Assembly: GCF_025244665.1 (NCBI RefSeq)
Contig: NZ_CP104205.1
Location: 2,415,001 to 2,479,000 of the forward strand
DNA: 64,000 bases
Direction of reading: 5' to 3'
Source of the DNA: Maribacter litopenaei
GTDB taxonomy: Bacteria > Bacteroidota > Bacteroidia > Flavobacteriales > Flavobacteriaceae
Shown: one piece after another, positions 50,018 to 59,848 of the stretch
Numbering within the stretch: the stretch's first letter is position 1
How the letters are laid out: each line of letters opens with the position of its first letter
Position numbers and translations under genes: made by a program
Notes under the pieces: model-generated
Seen by the model: only the letters and a program-made list of their open reading frames with translations
Database searches by the model: none
Told to the model about the DNA's origin: nothing

Positions 50018-50154
50018 ATGCCTTTTGTAGACCGACCATCTTTAATACCAGGGCACACCAATATTAATCTGCTTGTCGGGCCCTACGCTAGCCTCTAATT
50101 TTCAAATGTCATGCCAAACTTCTTTTATCAAAGGCTTTGTATATTTGTAATGCT

Positions 50155-50433
50155 ATGACAAAAGAATTTACAGAAAGGGAATTGGACCGTATTATTGAAA
50201 TGGCCTGGGAGGATAGAACTCCTTTTGAGGCTATTACTTTTCAGTTCGGTATCAGCGAACAGGAAACTATTGAAATCATGCGTAAGCAAATGAAGCCAAG
50301 CAGTTTTCGCATGTGGAGAAAAAGGGTTCAGGGTAGGGCCACCAAACACAGAAAATTACGAGAAAATGTATCAGGACGGTTTAAATGTTCCCGACAAAAA
50401 AATATAAGTGGAAACAAAATTTCCAAACGGTAA
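50155..50433 (+). CDS. DUF2805 / TIGR03643 family small protein
   Basis: This 92-residue protein starts MTKEFTERELDRIIEMAWED. The core is IEMAWEDRTPFEAITFQFGI, SEQETIEIMRKQMKPSSF and RMWRKRVQGRATKHRKL, which matches the DUF2805 / TIGR03643 family. The basic C-terminus (RFKCSRQKNISGNKISKR) suggests nucleic-acid binding, but no function is established. A start six codons upstream is less likely. It is followed by the convergent nuclease gene. Confidence 0.82.
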   Translation: MTKEFTERELDRIIEMAWEDRTPFEAITFQFGISEQETIEIMRKQMKPSSFRMWRKRVQGRATKHRKLRENVSGRFKCSRQKNISGNKISKR

Positions 50434-50440
50434 TTCAAGT

Positions 50441-51215
50441 TTATTTGAAAATATCATTTAACATGGCTGCCAATCGGATTCCACCTTTCAACAATTGATT
50501 TTCAACCGTATTCCACCATCGATAGCTATATTGATACCCCAACTTCTCTCCTACTTCAACAGAATCATAGACTTCATTCGTAATTTCTTGGGTTTCCTCT
50601 ATCCATACATAGATATCGCCTTTTTGAATTTGTTTTACCTCTTGTTTGGAGATTTTTGGAAGGGAGTTTGAAAGTTCCGTAAAACTCATACCATAATCAT
50701 CGATCATATTGGAGTCCCATACTCGGTGAAGGTTACTCCCTCTCCCAAACCACTGTAATTGGATGTCATTTCCTCCTTTGTCTTCCAGGCGACCGATATG
50801 CATAGGCTGATGCAAATCCCCAATAAGGTGAACCAAAAACTTTAAATAAAAAGCTTTATCCTCCTTGGAACTTACTTCTGAGGTAATGATTTCTATGCAT
50901 TTGTTGATTCCTATTACCAAATCCCCATATTCACTGGGTTCCACGTCCTTGTAATCCTTATCAGCGGGGAAATTGACATAATGCCAAGCACTGAATTCGC
51001 TATATTTCCTATCGGCCTTAATTTCATCTCCAAAATTGGAAACCGCTGCCAAACTTTGGCCATCCAGTAATTGTTCAATGGCCTTTCTTGCTTTTCTAGT
51101 TAGGTAGTCCTGAGCTACATCCCCAATGACCCGATGGCCTGTTTTGGATCAGATTTCATCATTGGCAAACGAGCATTGAACTATTACCGAGAAAAATTAG
51201 TGTGAGTTTCTTCAT
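50441..51215 (-). CDS. S1/P1 nuclease; one frameshift and one in-frame stop
   Basis: This secreted zinc-dependent nuclease cleaves single-stranded nucleic acids. The visible zinc ligands and motifs are SAWHYVNFP, FLVHLIGDLHQPMHIGRLED, QLQWFGRGSNLHRVWDSNMI and WWNTVENQLL. After repair the start is MKKLTLIFLVIVQCSFANDEI and the mature protein begins with the required Trp (WSKTGHRVIGDVAQ). Two lesions hide this. Near 51189 TTTCTCGGTAAT should be TTTCTGGTAAT. Near 51150 the mature N-terminal Trp codon TGG is called TGA (ATCTGATCC for ATCTGGTCC). The repaired length is 257 residues. Both lesions lie at TCTGG. Confidence 0.88.
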
Positions 51216-51397
51216 GAATATGGTTTTGGACAAAAATAGGACTTCATCTTTTAAGGTATTGTTAAAACTCAGGTCAGCTAAAATATTAATAAGAACTTGC
51301 AACCATGAAACCCTCATGGAGGGATTTGGTAGGGCAAACTAAATACCGATATAAAAGGAAATGGTTAATACCAATCCATTAACCTAATTTTAAACTT

Positions 51398-53662
51398 GTG
51401 AAGAAGTTAAAAGACCTATTACTGAGAATAAAACCTCCTATCCTAAGGTACCTACTTTTGGGAATAGTAGGCCTTGCTTTTATTTTCCTACTCTTTTTAG
51501 GCAGCATATATGCAGGGGTATGGGGAAAGATACCAAGTAAAAAAGATCTTTCTAATTTTCAGTATCAAGTGGCATCGGAAGTATTCACTTCGGATAGTGT
51601 CCTTATCGGAAAATATTACTTAAATGACAGACAGCCCATCACCTTTGAAGAGTTTCCGAACATCTTCTACAAGCTTTGATTTCTATCGAGGATGAACGAT
51701 TCTACGAACATTCCGGCGTGGACTATCCCAGTCTTCTTAGAGTAGGTCTAAAGACCATACTTATGGGAGATGAATCATCGGGTGGTGGAAGCACCATTAG
51801 CCAGCAATTGGCAAAAAATCTATACCCCGTAAAAGATAGGAAGCCAACTAATATCGTAATCGATAAAATCAAGGAAATGTTTATCGCTGGCAGACTTGAA
51901 GATATTTACGATAAAAACCAAATACTCACTCATTACCTTAATACAGTTTCCTTTGGTGATAACACCTTTGGGATTGAAAGTGCCTCTTTGAAATTCTTTA
52001 ATACTAGAACTAAAGATCTTTCTGTGGAAGAGGCGGCAACATTGGTGGGTATGTTGAAGGCGACCTATGGCTACAACCCAAGGATATTTCCGAAAAGAGT
52101 AAGGCAAGAAGAAATCCGGTGTTGTATACTATGGAGAATAATGGATTCCTATCCACAACCGAATCCGACTCACTTCAAAAATCCGAGCTCGATCTTGATT
52201 ATAGGGATTATGATTATAGTTCGGGACTCGCCCCATATTTTAGGGAGGAAGTGCGTAAGCAATTACTGGAATGGACAAAAAAACAAAATGAGCAGGGCCA
52301 GGCATACAATATTTATACTTCGCGCCTCAAGGTTTACACTACCTTGAATTATAAAATGCAACAACTGGCGGAGCAAAGCATGGTGGAGCACATGAGTAGA
52401 TTACAAAAAGACTTTGAAAAAAGCTATGGAAAAAATGCCCCATGGATTGTAAACAAAAAATTGATCAAAACGATAGCTAGAAGAAGTCCGGCGTATCAAA
52501 ACCTTAAAAAACAGGGATTATCCGACGATGAAGTATTTGATAGTCTAAGTCGTACCAAAAGAAAAATGGTACTAAAGAATTGGGAAGAAGATACGGAAAA
52601 GGAGGTAAGTATTCTTGATAGCATTCAACACTATATGAAGTTTTTGAACACCGGCTCCATTTCCATGAATCCAAAAACAGGTGAAGTATTGACCTGGATT
52701 GGTGGCGTCGACTTTAAGCAATTCAAGTATGACCATATTTCCCAAAGCAAACGCCAAGTAGGTTCTACGTTTAAGCCAATCGTTTACACCGCAGCTTTAG
52801 AACAGGGAATTGAACCCTGTACCTATTTTTCAGCCGAGGAAGTTGCATATGAAAATTTGGAAGGCTGGTCACCGAGCAATTCAGGGGACAAGGATGAGGC
52901 CTACCTCAATTATTCCATGGAAGAAGGACTTAGTAAATCCGTTAATACGATAGCGGTGAAGGTTATGGAAAAAACAGGTATTGATAACGTGCTTGCTCAA
53001 GCAAATAATATGGGAATCGAAGAAAAACTACCGAGGGAACCCTCGATTGCCCTAGGTACCGGTGAAATAAAATTGATCGAATTGGCAAAGGCGTATACTA
53101 GCTATTTAAACGACGGTAGGTCTGTTGAACCATTTTTGATAAAAGGTATTACCGCCCGTAATGACTCCCTATTGGCAAAATTCGAAACCAAAAAGAGTGA
53201 AAATGCCGCGTTCTCTACGGAAAATGGACAGATTATGCTGGAAATGATGACATCGACCATAAATTCAGGGACAGCCTCTCGAATCCGTTCCACCTATAAA
53301 CTATCTAACGATATAGCCGGGAAGACTGGAACTACCCAAAATAACAAGGATGCTTGGTTTGTGGCACTTTCCCCTAATTTACTTCATGTTACGTGGGTCG
53401 GGTTGGACAATCATGAAATCGGATTCAAAAATACCACCATTGGTCAAGGAGCGAACGCGGCCTTGCCCATGTATGCGCTATTCTTACAGAAACTGAACAA
53501 GGAAAAAGGGTTCAACTATATTACCCAAGCAAAATTTCCACCTCCCAGTGACTATGTTCAAGAAATTCGGATTGCGAGCCTGTAAAACGTGATGGGTTCT
53601 TTAAAAGGCTTTTCAAAAACCCAAATAAGAAAAAGACCCGGAAATTTAGAAGTCAAGATTAA
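51398..53662 (+). CDS. Penicillin-binding protein 1A (transglycosylase/transpeptidase); three frameshifts
   Basis: This class A PBP polymerises and crosslinks peptidoglycan. It starts at a GTG with KKLKDLLLRIKPPILRY and a membrane helix (LLLGIVGLAFIFLLFLGSIY). The transglycosylase motif is SIEDERFYEHSGVDYPSLL, with GGGSTISQQLAKNLYP. The transpeptidase has GSTFKPIVYTAALEQG (SxxK), GLSKSVNTIAVK (SxN) and AGKTGTTQNNKDAW (KTG). Lesions near 51658 (TTTCCGAACATC for TTTCCAGAACATC), near 52092 (TTTCCGAAAAG for TTTCCAGAAAAG) and near 53568 (ATTCGGATTGC for ATTCTGGATTGC) break it; the true C-terminus ends KKTRKFRSQD. The repaired length is 755 residues. Confidence 0.94.
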
Positions 53663-53704
53663 CTTTTAACACCACTAGCTAGTTTTAATTTTTTTTGATA
53701 TATT

Positions 53705-53727
53705 TATGATATCATTTTAATATCATA
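53705..53727. promoter_or_regulatory. Inverted repeat directly upstream of the SPFH gene, candidate operator
   Basis: TATGATAT (53705-53712) is mirrored by ATATCATA (53720-53727) with a seven-base spacer, and the left part also contains the palindrome ATGATATCAT. It ends four bases before the SPFH start. Because the same cluster encodes an Arc-type DNA-binding protein at 55163, an operator for self-regulation is a reasonable hypothesis. Confidence 0.4.
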
Positions 53728-53731
53728 TACC

Positions 53732-54583
53732 ATGTCAAACGAAAAAAACTATAGCCCCATCAACGGCTACGTAATGATTGCAGTTGTCTTAGGGCTTTTA
53801 ATCGGGGGCGTTGCCCTATTGAGAATTTACTTGGGTATCCTTTTAATCCTTTTGGGAATTATCTGTATAGCCGGATTTGTGTTGGTAAACCCTAATAGTT
53901 CTAGGGTTTTATTGCTATTTGGTAAATATGTAGGTACCATAAAAAATAATGGCTTCTTTTGGGTGAACCCACTTTATTCGAAAAGGAAAATATCCTTGCG
54001 AGCAAGCAATTTTGATAGTGAGCGGTTAAAGGTAAATGACAAGCTGGGAAATCCGGTAATGATAAGCACCATTTTGGTATGGAGGGTTACCAATACTTAC
54101 AAGGCAGCTTTTGATGTGGACGATTATCAAAACTTTGTACGAGTACAAACCGATGCCGCAGTGAGAAAATTGGCCAGTATGTATCCTTATGATAACTTTG
54201 CCGATGAAGGTTTGGATGAAGATATCACTCTAAGGTCCAGTGTCAACGAAGTGAGCGAGGCCTTGGAAACAGAGGTACAAGAACGTTTGGCCATGGCGGG
54301 AATTGAGGTATTGGAAGCCCGAATCGGTTACTTGGCCTACGCACAGGAAATAGCCAATGCCATGCTAAAAAGACAACAGGCCACGGCCATTGTGGCGGCA
54401 AGGCATAAAATTGTCGAAGGTGCCGTAAGTATGGTGGAAATGGCCTTGGAAGAGTTGAGCAAAAAAGAATTGGTGGATTTGGATGAGGAGCGCAAAGCGG
54501 CGATGGTAAGTAATCTTATGGTAGTACTATGTTCTGACAAGGATGCATCTCCCATAGTGAATGCGGGTACTTTAAATCACTAA
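53732..54583 (+). CDS. SPFH (stomatin/prohibitin-like) domain membrane protein
   Basis: The 283-residue protein has two hydrophobic N-terminal segments (YVMIAVVLGLLIGGVALL, YLGILLILLGIICIAGFVLV) and a cytoplasmic SPFH domain: NSSRVLLLFGKYVGTIKNNG, NPVMISTILVWRVTNTYKA, then an amphipathic coiled coil (VSEALETEVQERLAMAGIEV, KRQQATAIVAARHKIVEGAV). SPFH proteins organise membrane microdomains and scaffold other complexes. It is followed after one base by a small membrane protein and then by a small Arc-like gene, a three-gene cluster. Confidence 0.88.
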   Translation: MSNEKNYSPINGYVMIAVVLGLLIGGVALLRIYLGILLILLGIICIAGFVLVNPNSSRVLLLFGKYVGTIKNNGFFWVNPLYSKRKISLRASNFDSERLKVNDKLGNPVMISTILVWRVTNTYKAAFDVDDYQNFVRVQTDAAVRKLASMYPYDNFADEGLDEDITLRSSVNEVSEALETEVQERLAMAGIEVLEARIGYLAYAQEIANAMLKRQQATAIVAARHKIVEGAVSMVEMALEELSKKELVDLDEERKAAMVSNLMVVLCSDKDASPIVNAGTLNH

Positions 54584-54584
54584 C

Positions 54585-55082
54585 ATGCGCTTTTTTAAGG
54601 AAACTCAACGGTTCGATCAATGGTGGTTTCACCTCATCAACATCCTTGTTTTAGGAGTAATGATATACCCAACCTATCAGGCGTTTCGCTCAAATAATTT
54701 GGAAGCAACGGAAATATATGTCCTTATTTTGGCCTTCATTTTGGTATTGTTGCTTCTAGGACTAGTCTACAGTATTAAACTTAGAACGCAAATTGATGAA
54801 AAGGGTATTCATTATGGATTTTTTCCATTTCATAGGAAAAACAGAATCGTGCCTTGGTCAAATATTGAACATTGCTACGTTAGAACCTACAACCCGATTA
54901 CTGAATACGGCGGATGGGGTTACAGGGGAATACGAAGAAACAGCAAAGCCTTTAATATCAAGGGTAATCAAGGCATACAGATAGTTTTTAAAACTGGAGG
55001 AAAACTTTTGATAGGTACCCAAAAAACCGCTGAAGCGGGACAAATCATAAACAGATATTTTAAACAGGATGAGGGAATATAA
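54585..55082 (+). CDS. Small membrane protein with PH-like C-terminal domain
   Basis: The 165-residue protein has two N-terminal helices (FHLINILVLGVMIYPTYQA, YVLILAFILVLLLLGLVYSI) and a C-terminal beta-rich region (IDEKGIHYGFFPFHRKNRIV, PWSNIEHCYVRTYNP, GIQIVFKTGGKLLIGTQ), a layout like bacterial PH-domain membrane proteins. The family cannot be named with confidence. It starts one base after the SPFH stop, so the two are translationally linked. Confidence 0.68.
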   Translation: MRFFKETQRFDQWWFHLINILVLGVMIYPTYQAFRSNNLEATEIYVLILAFILVLLLLGLVYSIKLRTQIDEKGIHYGFFPFHRKNRIVPWSNIEHCYVRTYNPITEYGGWGYRGIRRNSKAFNIKGNQGIQIVFKTGGKLLIGTQKTAEAGQIINRYFKQDEGI

Positions 55083-55162
55083 GGTAATAGGTTGGATCAT
55101 AGACCTCATCAATAACAATTAGTATTTGACAATGCTATGATTCATGGATTGGAGATACAAAT

Positions 55163-55327
55163 ATGAGTAAGAAAAAAGCGTTTGCATTACGGGTCAGTGA
55201 GGATATGCTGAAGGCCATTGAAAAGTGGGCAGCGGATGAATTCCGTAGTACCAATGGCCGGATTGAATGGATGTTGATGAAATGTCTAAAAGAGGCCAAG
55301 CGCGAACCTAAGAAAAAACAGGAGTAA
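55163..55327 (+). CDS. Arc-like DNA-binding protein (54 residues)
   Basis: The frame ATG at 55163 gives a 54-residue protein: MSKKKAFALRVSEDMLKAIE, then KWAADEFRSTNGRIEWMLMK, then a Lys-rich tail. The short beta-strand (AFALRV) followed by two helices and the NGRIEWML segment is the ribbon-helix-helix fold of Arc-family repressors. It is too short for standard length cut-offs and easily missed. It lies 80 bases after the PH-like gene and may regulate its own cluster through the repeat at 53705-53727. Confidence 0.72.
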   Translation: MSKKKAFALRVSEDMLKAIEKWAADEFRSTNGRIEWMLMKCLKEAKREPKKKQE

Positions 55328-55390
55328 TCTTTTAGGCTTTTTTTAACGCAACTATGCATTAACTTTACGCTCCAAAGTTTCCAATCCAAA

Positions 55391-57589
55391 ATGACCAAAT
55401 TTACCTGTACAGCAGTACTGTTGCTTTCATGTTTTGCTCTCATATCCCAAAATCCTGAGAAATCCTTCACGGTAAAACACACATCGGAAAAAATACAATT
55501 GGACGGAATTTTGGACGACCCCGCTTGGTCTTTTTCGCAAAGTGCCGGCGAATTTCAACAGTATTTTCCATCTGATAAAGTGCCAGCACAGTATCAAACC
55601 GATATTCGCATGCTTACCGACGGAACAACCCTCTTTATAGGAATTACAGCCTATTCCCCAGGTATGGATTACGTGATTCCTTCCCTGGAAAGAGACTTTA
55701 GGGCTGGGGGTAACGACAATATCAGTTTGGTTTTTGACACTTTTAACGATGGTACCAATGCATTTCTTTTTGGTATAAACCCTTATGGAGTGCGCAGAGA
55801 AGCACTCATTGCTGGGGGTGGGCAGGATTTAAGTGGTTTTACCACCTCCTGGGATGTAAAATGGAAAGCAGAGACCAAAATCTATGACAATTACTATACG
55901 GCGGAAATAGCCATTCCTTTGACTTCATTTAAGTTTGCCGAAGGTGAAACCAAATGGCGATTCCAAAGCTATCGGTTCGATATGCAATCTAACGAACGCA
56001 GTAATTGGTTTTTAATACCCCAAAACCAAAGTGTGATCAATTTGGCATTTATGGGAGACATGCATTTTGAAAGGCCTTTGGGAAAATCAAGAACTCCTGT
56101 AGCTTTAATTCCATATATAAACGCCATTTCTGATAAGGATTTTACAACAGATGAACGCAATACAAAGTTAAAAGTTGGAGGGGATGCGAAAATATCCATT
56201 GGCAACGGCATGAACTTGGATGTCACCATAAACCCCGATTTTTCAAATGTTGAAGTGGATGCCATTATCACCAACCTTACCAGATTTGAAGTTTCTTTAC
56301 CGGAAAGGAGGCAATTCTTTATTGACAACAATGACCTCTTTGGAAGTTTTGGAAGTATCAGACATTCCAATGCCTTCTTTTCCGGACGTATTGGTATTGC
56401 TACGGATAGACTTGGAAACTCTGTACAAAATGATATTCTAGGCGGTGTACGGCTTAGTGGAAAATTGAACAAAAACCTTCGGTTGGGCTTTTTGGACATT
56501 CAAACCGCAAAAAACGAGGACCAAGAAGTAGCCTCCAATAATAATTTAATGTTTGCCTTACAGCAAAAAGTGTTTTCCCGCTCCAATATTGGCATGTTCT
56601 TCATAAATAGACAAGCCTTTGGAAACGAACCTTACTTAACACCGGAGGAAGAGTATAATAGGGTACTGGGAATAGATTATAATCTTGCCAGTGAGGACAA
56701 CACTTGGAATGGTAAGTATTATCTCCATAAGTCCTATCAACCTGGAGACAATGAAGGAAATCTGTCGGCCGGAGCCTTACTGAGCTACAATTCCAGGTAT
56801 TGGAATTCATTTCTAGATTTGGCCTATATAGACAATGATTTCCAATCTGACCTTGGTTTTATCCCAAGAACGGATATCGCTAAAGCTGTTGGCTCGGTAG
56901 AGCGTCTTTTTTGGCCGAGAAAGGGTGCTATCAATAATCACGGTCTTCAGGTATTTGGAATATTCAATTGGAGACCTTCCTTGGATTATCAATTAGCAGA
57001 TTATGATATTCGAGGTCAATACAATTTTGTGCTTAAGGACTTTACGGAGTTTGGGGCTGAATATTCCTCTAGTTATATCTATCTATTTGACCCCTTTGAC
57101 CCCACCGGGACAGATGGAGCCGTACAACTACCCGGAAACCAAGAATATAGATTTGGCACTTTTACGTTGGGATATCAATCAAATAGGGCCAATGTTTTTG
57201 CATTTGAAGGCGAAACTTCTATAGGCAATTTCTTTAACGGGCAGCGTTTTTCCATTGGTGGGGAGGCTACCCTTAGACTACAACCAAAAGTGCGCATAAG
57301 CCTAAATGTGAATTATGATAAAATCAGTTTACCTGACCCCTACCCCAGTGCAGATCTTTGGTTGGTAAGCCCTCGTTTTGGATTTACTTTTAGCAAGTCC
57401 GTTTTTTGGACCACACTCCTCCAGTACAGCAATCAGAGGGATAACCTAGGAATCAATTCCCGGTTACAATGGCGATTTGCGCCTCTGTCCGACTTGTTTA
57501 TAGTTTACAACGACAATTATTCCGTAAATATCTTTGAACCAAAATATCGTTCCATAAACTTAAAGCTCACCTATTGGTTAAACATATAA
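55391..57589 (+). CDS. DUF5916 outer-membrane protein with CBM9-like N-terminal domain
   Basis: The 732-residue protein has a signal peptide (MTKFTCTAVLLLSCFALIS) and an N-terminal CBM9-like beta-sandwich (KIQLDGILDDPAWSFSQSAG, NDNISLVFDTFNDGTNAFLF). The C-terminal two thirds is the DUF5916 region (DVTINPDFSNVEVDAIITNL, FEVSLPERRQFFIDNNDLFG), a beta-barrel-like domain with a final aromatic strand (SINLKLTYWLNI). Members are widespread in marine Bacteroidota; a role in uptake or surface attachment is suspected but not shown. It is intact, unlike its paralogue next door. Confidence 0.85.
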   Translation: MTKFTCTAVLLLSCFALISQNPEKSFTVKHTSEKIQLDGILDDPAWSFSQSAGEFQQYFPSDKVPAQYQTDIRMLTDGTTLFIGITAYSPGMDYVIPSLERDFRAGGNDNISLVFDTFNDGTNAFLFGINPYGVRREALIAGGGQDLSGFTTSWDVKWKAETKIYDNYYTAEIAIPLTSFKFAEGETKWRFQSYRFDMQSNERSNWFLIPQNQSVINLAFMGDMHFERPLGKSRTPVALIPYINAISDKDFTTDERNTKLKVGGDAKISIGNGMNLDVTINPDFSNVEVDAIITNLTRFEVSLPERRQFFIDNNDLFGSFGSIRHSNAFFSGRIGIATDRLGNSVQNDILGGVRLSGKLNKNLRLGFLDIQTAKNEDQEVASNNNLMFALQQKVFSRSNIGMFFINRQAFGNEPYLTPEEEYNRVLGIDYNLASEDNTWNGKYYLHKSYQPGDNEGNLSAGALLSYNSRYWNSFLDLAYIDNDFQSDLGFIPRTDIAKAVGSVERLFWPRKGAINNHGLQVFGIFNWRPSLDYQLADYDIRGQYNFVLKDFTEFGAEYSSSYIYLFDPFDPTGTDGAVQLPGNQEYRFGTFTLGYQSNRANVFAFEGETSIGNFFNGQRFSIGGEATLRLQPKVRISLNVNYDKISLPDPYPSADLWLVSPRFGFTFSKSVFWTTLLQYSNQRDNLGINSRLQWRFAPLSDLFIVYNDNYSVNIFEPKYRSINLKLTYWLNI

Positions 57590-57634
57590 TGGATTATACT
57601 TAAGTATTTGTAACATCCGATTAAAAACTAAAGA

Positions 57635-59847
57635 ATGTCGTTTAATTCTACCAAAAAAACAACTCTTAGCTTTCTTTCATTTATCATTTCGTTTTGCGCG
57701 TTTGCCCAAGAACAGACCAAACAAATCAATGTCAAGTTCATTACCGAGGAAATCACTCCGGATGGCTTGTTGGACGAACCCATTTGGGCAATTGCCGGTA
57801 TGGCTGAAGATTTTTGGGAGTATTTTCCCTTGGATTCAGTTCAGGCCAAAAAGCAATCCCAAATTAAAATTCTATACGACGAAAAGAACTTATATATTGG
57901 AATAAAAGCATATTCAAGTGGAAAAAACTACGCAACTCAATCACTGCAACGTGATTTTAGAGGAAGCGGAAGTGATAGCTTTACGCTTGTTTTTGATACC
58001 TTCAACGATGGCACTAACGCTTTTTCATTTGGTATTAATCCCTATGGTGTACGCCGTGAAGGCCTCATTGCAAATGGAGGTGCCGACCAAAGTGACTTTA
58101 ATCTATCCTGGGACGTAAAATGGAAAGGTAATGCTAAAATTCATGATGATTACTTTACTGCGGAAATGGTCATTCCCCTCACCTCTTTAAAGTTTGAAGA
58201 AGGCGCTACCAAATGGCGGTTCAATTCCTATCGTATCGAAACACAATCCAACGAACGCAGTACTTGGATCAGAATACCTCAAAATCAACTTATCTATAAT
58301 CTTGCCTTTATGGGCGAACTCCTTTTTGAGAAACCTCTTGGCAAGTCTAGAACGCCTTTCGCTATAATACCCTATGTAAATGGTATTAGCGCCAAGGACT
58401 TTGATAATGGTGAAAACCTGGATAATTTTAAAGTTGGTGCAGATGCCAAAGTTTCTATTGGGAATAGCTTAAATCCGGATCTTACAATAAATCCGGACTT
58501 TTCGACCGTAGAAGTGGATAATTTTATCACCAATCTCACGCGCTTCGAAATTGCACTGCCGGAGCGTCGTCAATTTTTCATAGACAACAATGATCTTTTT
58601 GCGAGTTTTGGAAACGGTTTTGACTTTAGTCCTTTTTTCTCAAGACGTATTGGTATCGCGAGGGACACCGTTGGGAATACCATAGAAAATAATATTCTTG
58701 GTGGCGTACGGCTTAGTGGAAAGCTGACCAACGATTTGAGGGTTGGGGTATTGAATATTCAGACCGCGGAAGATTTAGATAATAGAATTCCATCAAATAA
58801 TAACACGATGTTGGCATTGCAGCAGCGTGTTTTCTCACGATCCAACATAGGTGTTTTTTTTATAAATAAGGAGTCTTTCAAGGATTATGATTTTGTAGAA
58901 AGGGAAGACGAATACAATCGAGTTTTAGGTGTTGACTATAACTTGGCCTCTAAGGATAACACATGGAATGGATCGTTCATAACCCATAAATCCTTTCAAC
59001 CGGATGATAATGTGGGGAACTTTGCCTCTAGTGCCCTAATTCGATATAATACAAGAAAATTAAATGTATTCGCCAAAGGTACTTTTATTGATGAGGACTT
59101 TCGTTCGGATTTAGGCTTTGTGCGAAGAACCGATCTGTTTAAGACGCTCTTTAGCCTGGAACGGGTATTCGGCCAAGAAAAGGAATTGTCCAGAACCATA
59201 CGCTTCGGTCATTTACAAATATACGATGGAGCCCTAGCATGGATTTTAAAAATACAGATTATGATCTTCAATACAGTTATGAAATTCAATTCAATAATCA
59301 ATCACAGGCACGAGTAGAGTACACGAATACTTTCACGTTCTTGTTCGATTCTTTTGATCCGACACGGACCGAGGGTGCTATACCTCTCCCAGCTAACAAA
59401 AATTATCATTATAATAGTGTTCAGGCAGGATTTCAATCCGATCAGCGAAAACTTTTTTCATATGCCATCCAGTCCACTGTGGGACGCTTTTTTAATGGAA
59501 ATCGATTTTCAATGGAAGGTTCTATGGCCATGAGGTTTCAACCTAAAGCATCGATTTCCCTCCAATTTAATTATGATCAAATAGATTTACCCGAACCCTA
59601 TTCAAGTGCCAATATCTCGGTTAATAAGCCCACGGATGGACCTTACCTTTAGCAAATCCATTTTTTGGTCACTTTGATTCAATACAGTAATCAGCGGGAT
59701 AACTTGGGCATTAATTCTAGATTGCAGTGGCGATTTGCACCGCTCTCCGATTTGTTTATAGTGTATAATGATAATTATGCCGTAAGCCAATTCGAGCCAA
59801 AATATAGATCCATAAATTTAAAGCTATCTTATTGGTTAAATATTTAG
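57635..59847 (+). CDS. Second DUF5916 protein (paralogue); three frameshifts
   Basis: The layout equals the upstream gene: signal peptide (TTLSFLSFIISFCAFA), CBM9-like domain (DGLLDEPIWAIAGMAEDFWE), DUF5916 region (LTINPDFSTVEVDNFITNLT) and C-terminus SINLKLSYWLNI, nearly identical to the paralogue. Three lesions occur. Near 59231 TACGATGGAGC needs one more base (YDWSPSMDF). Near 59618 AATATCTCGGTTAAT should be AATATCTGGTTAAT (NIWLISPRMDLTFSK). Near 59668 TTTTTTGGTCAC should be TTTTTTGGGTCAC (IFWVTLIQYSNQ). Only the middle one lies at TCTGG. The repaired length is 737 residues. Tandem duplication of the upstream gene is likely. Confidence 0.83.
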
Positions 59848-59848
59848 T

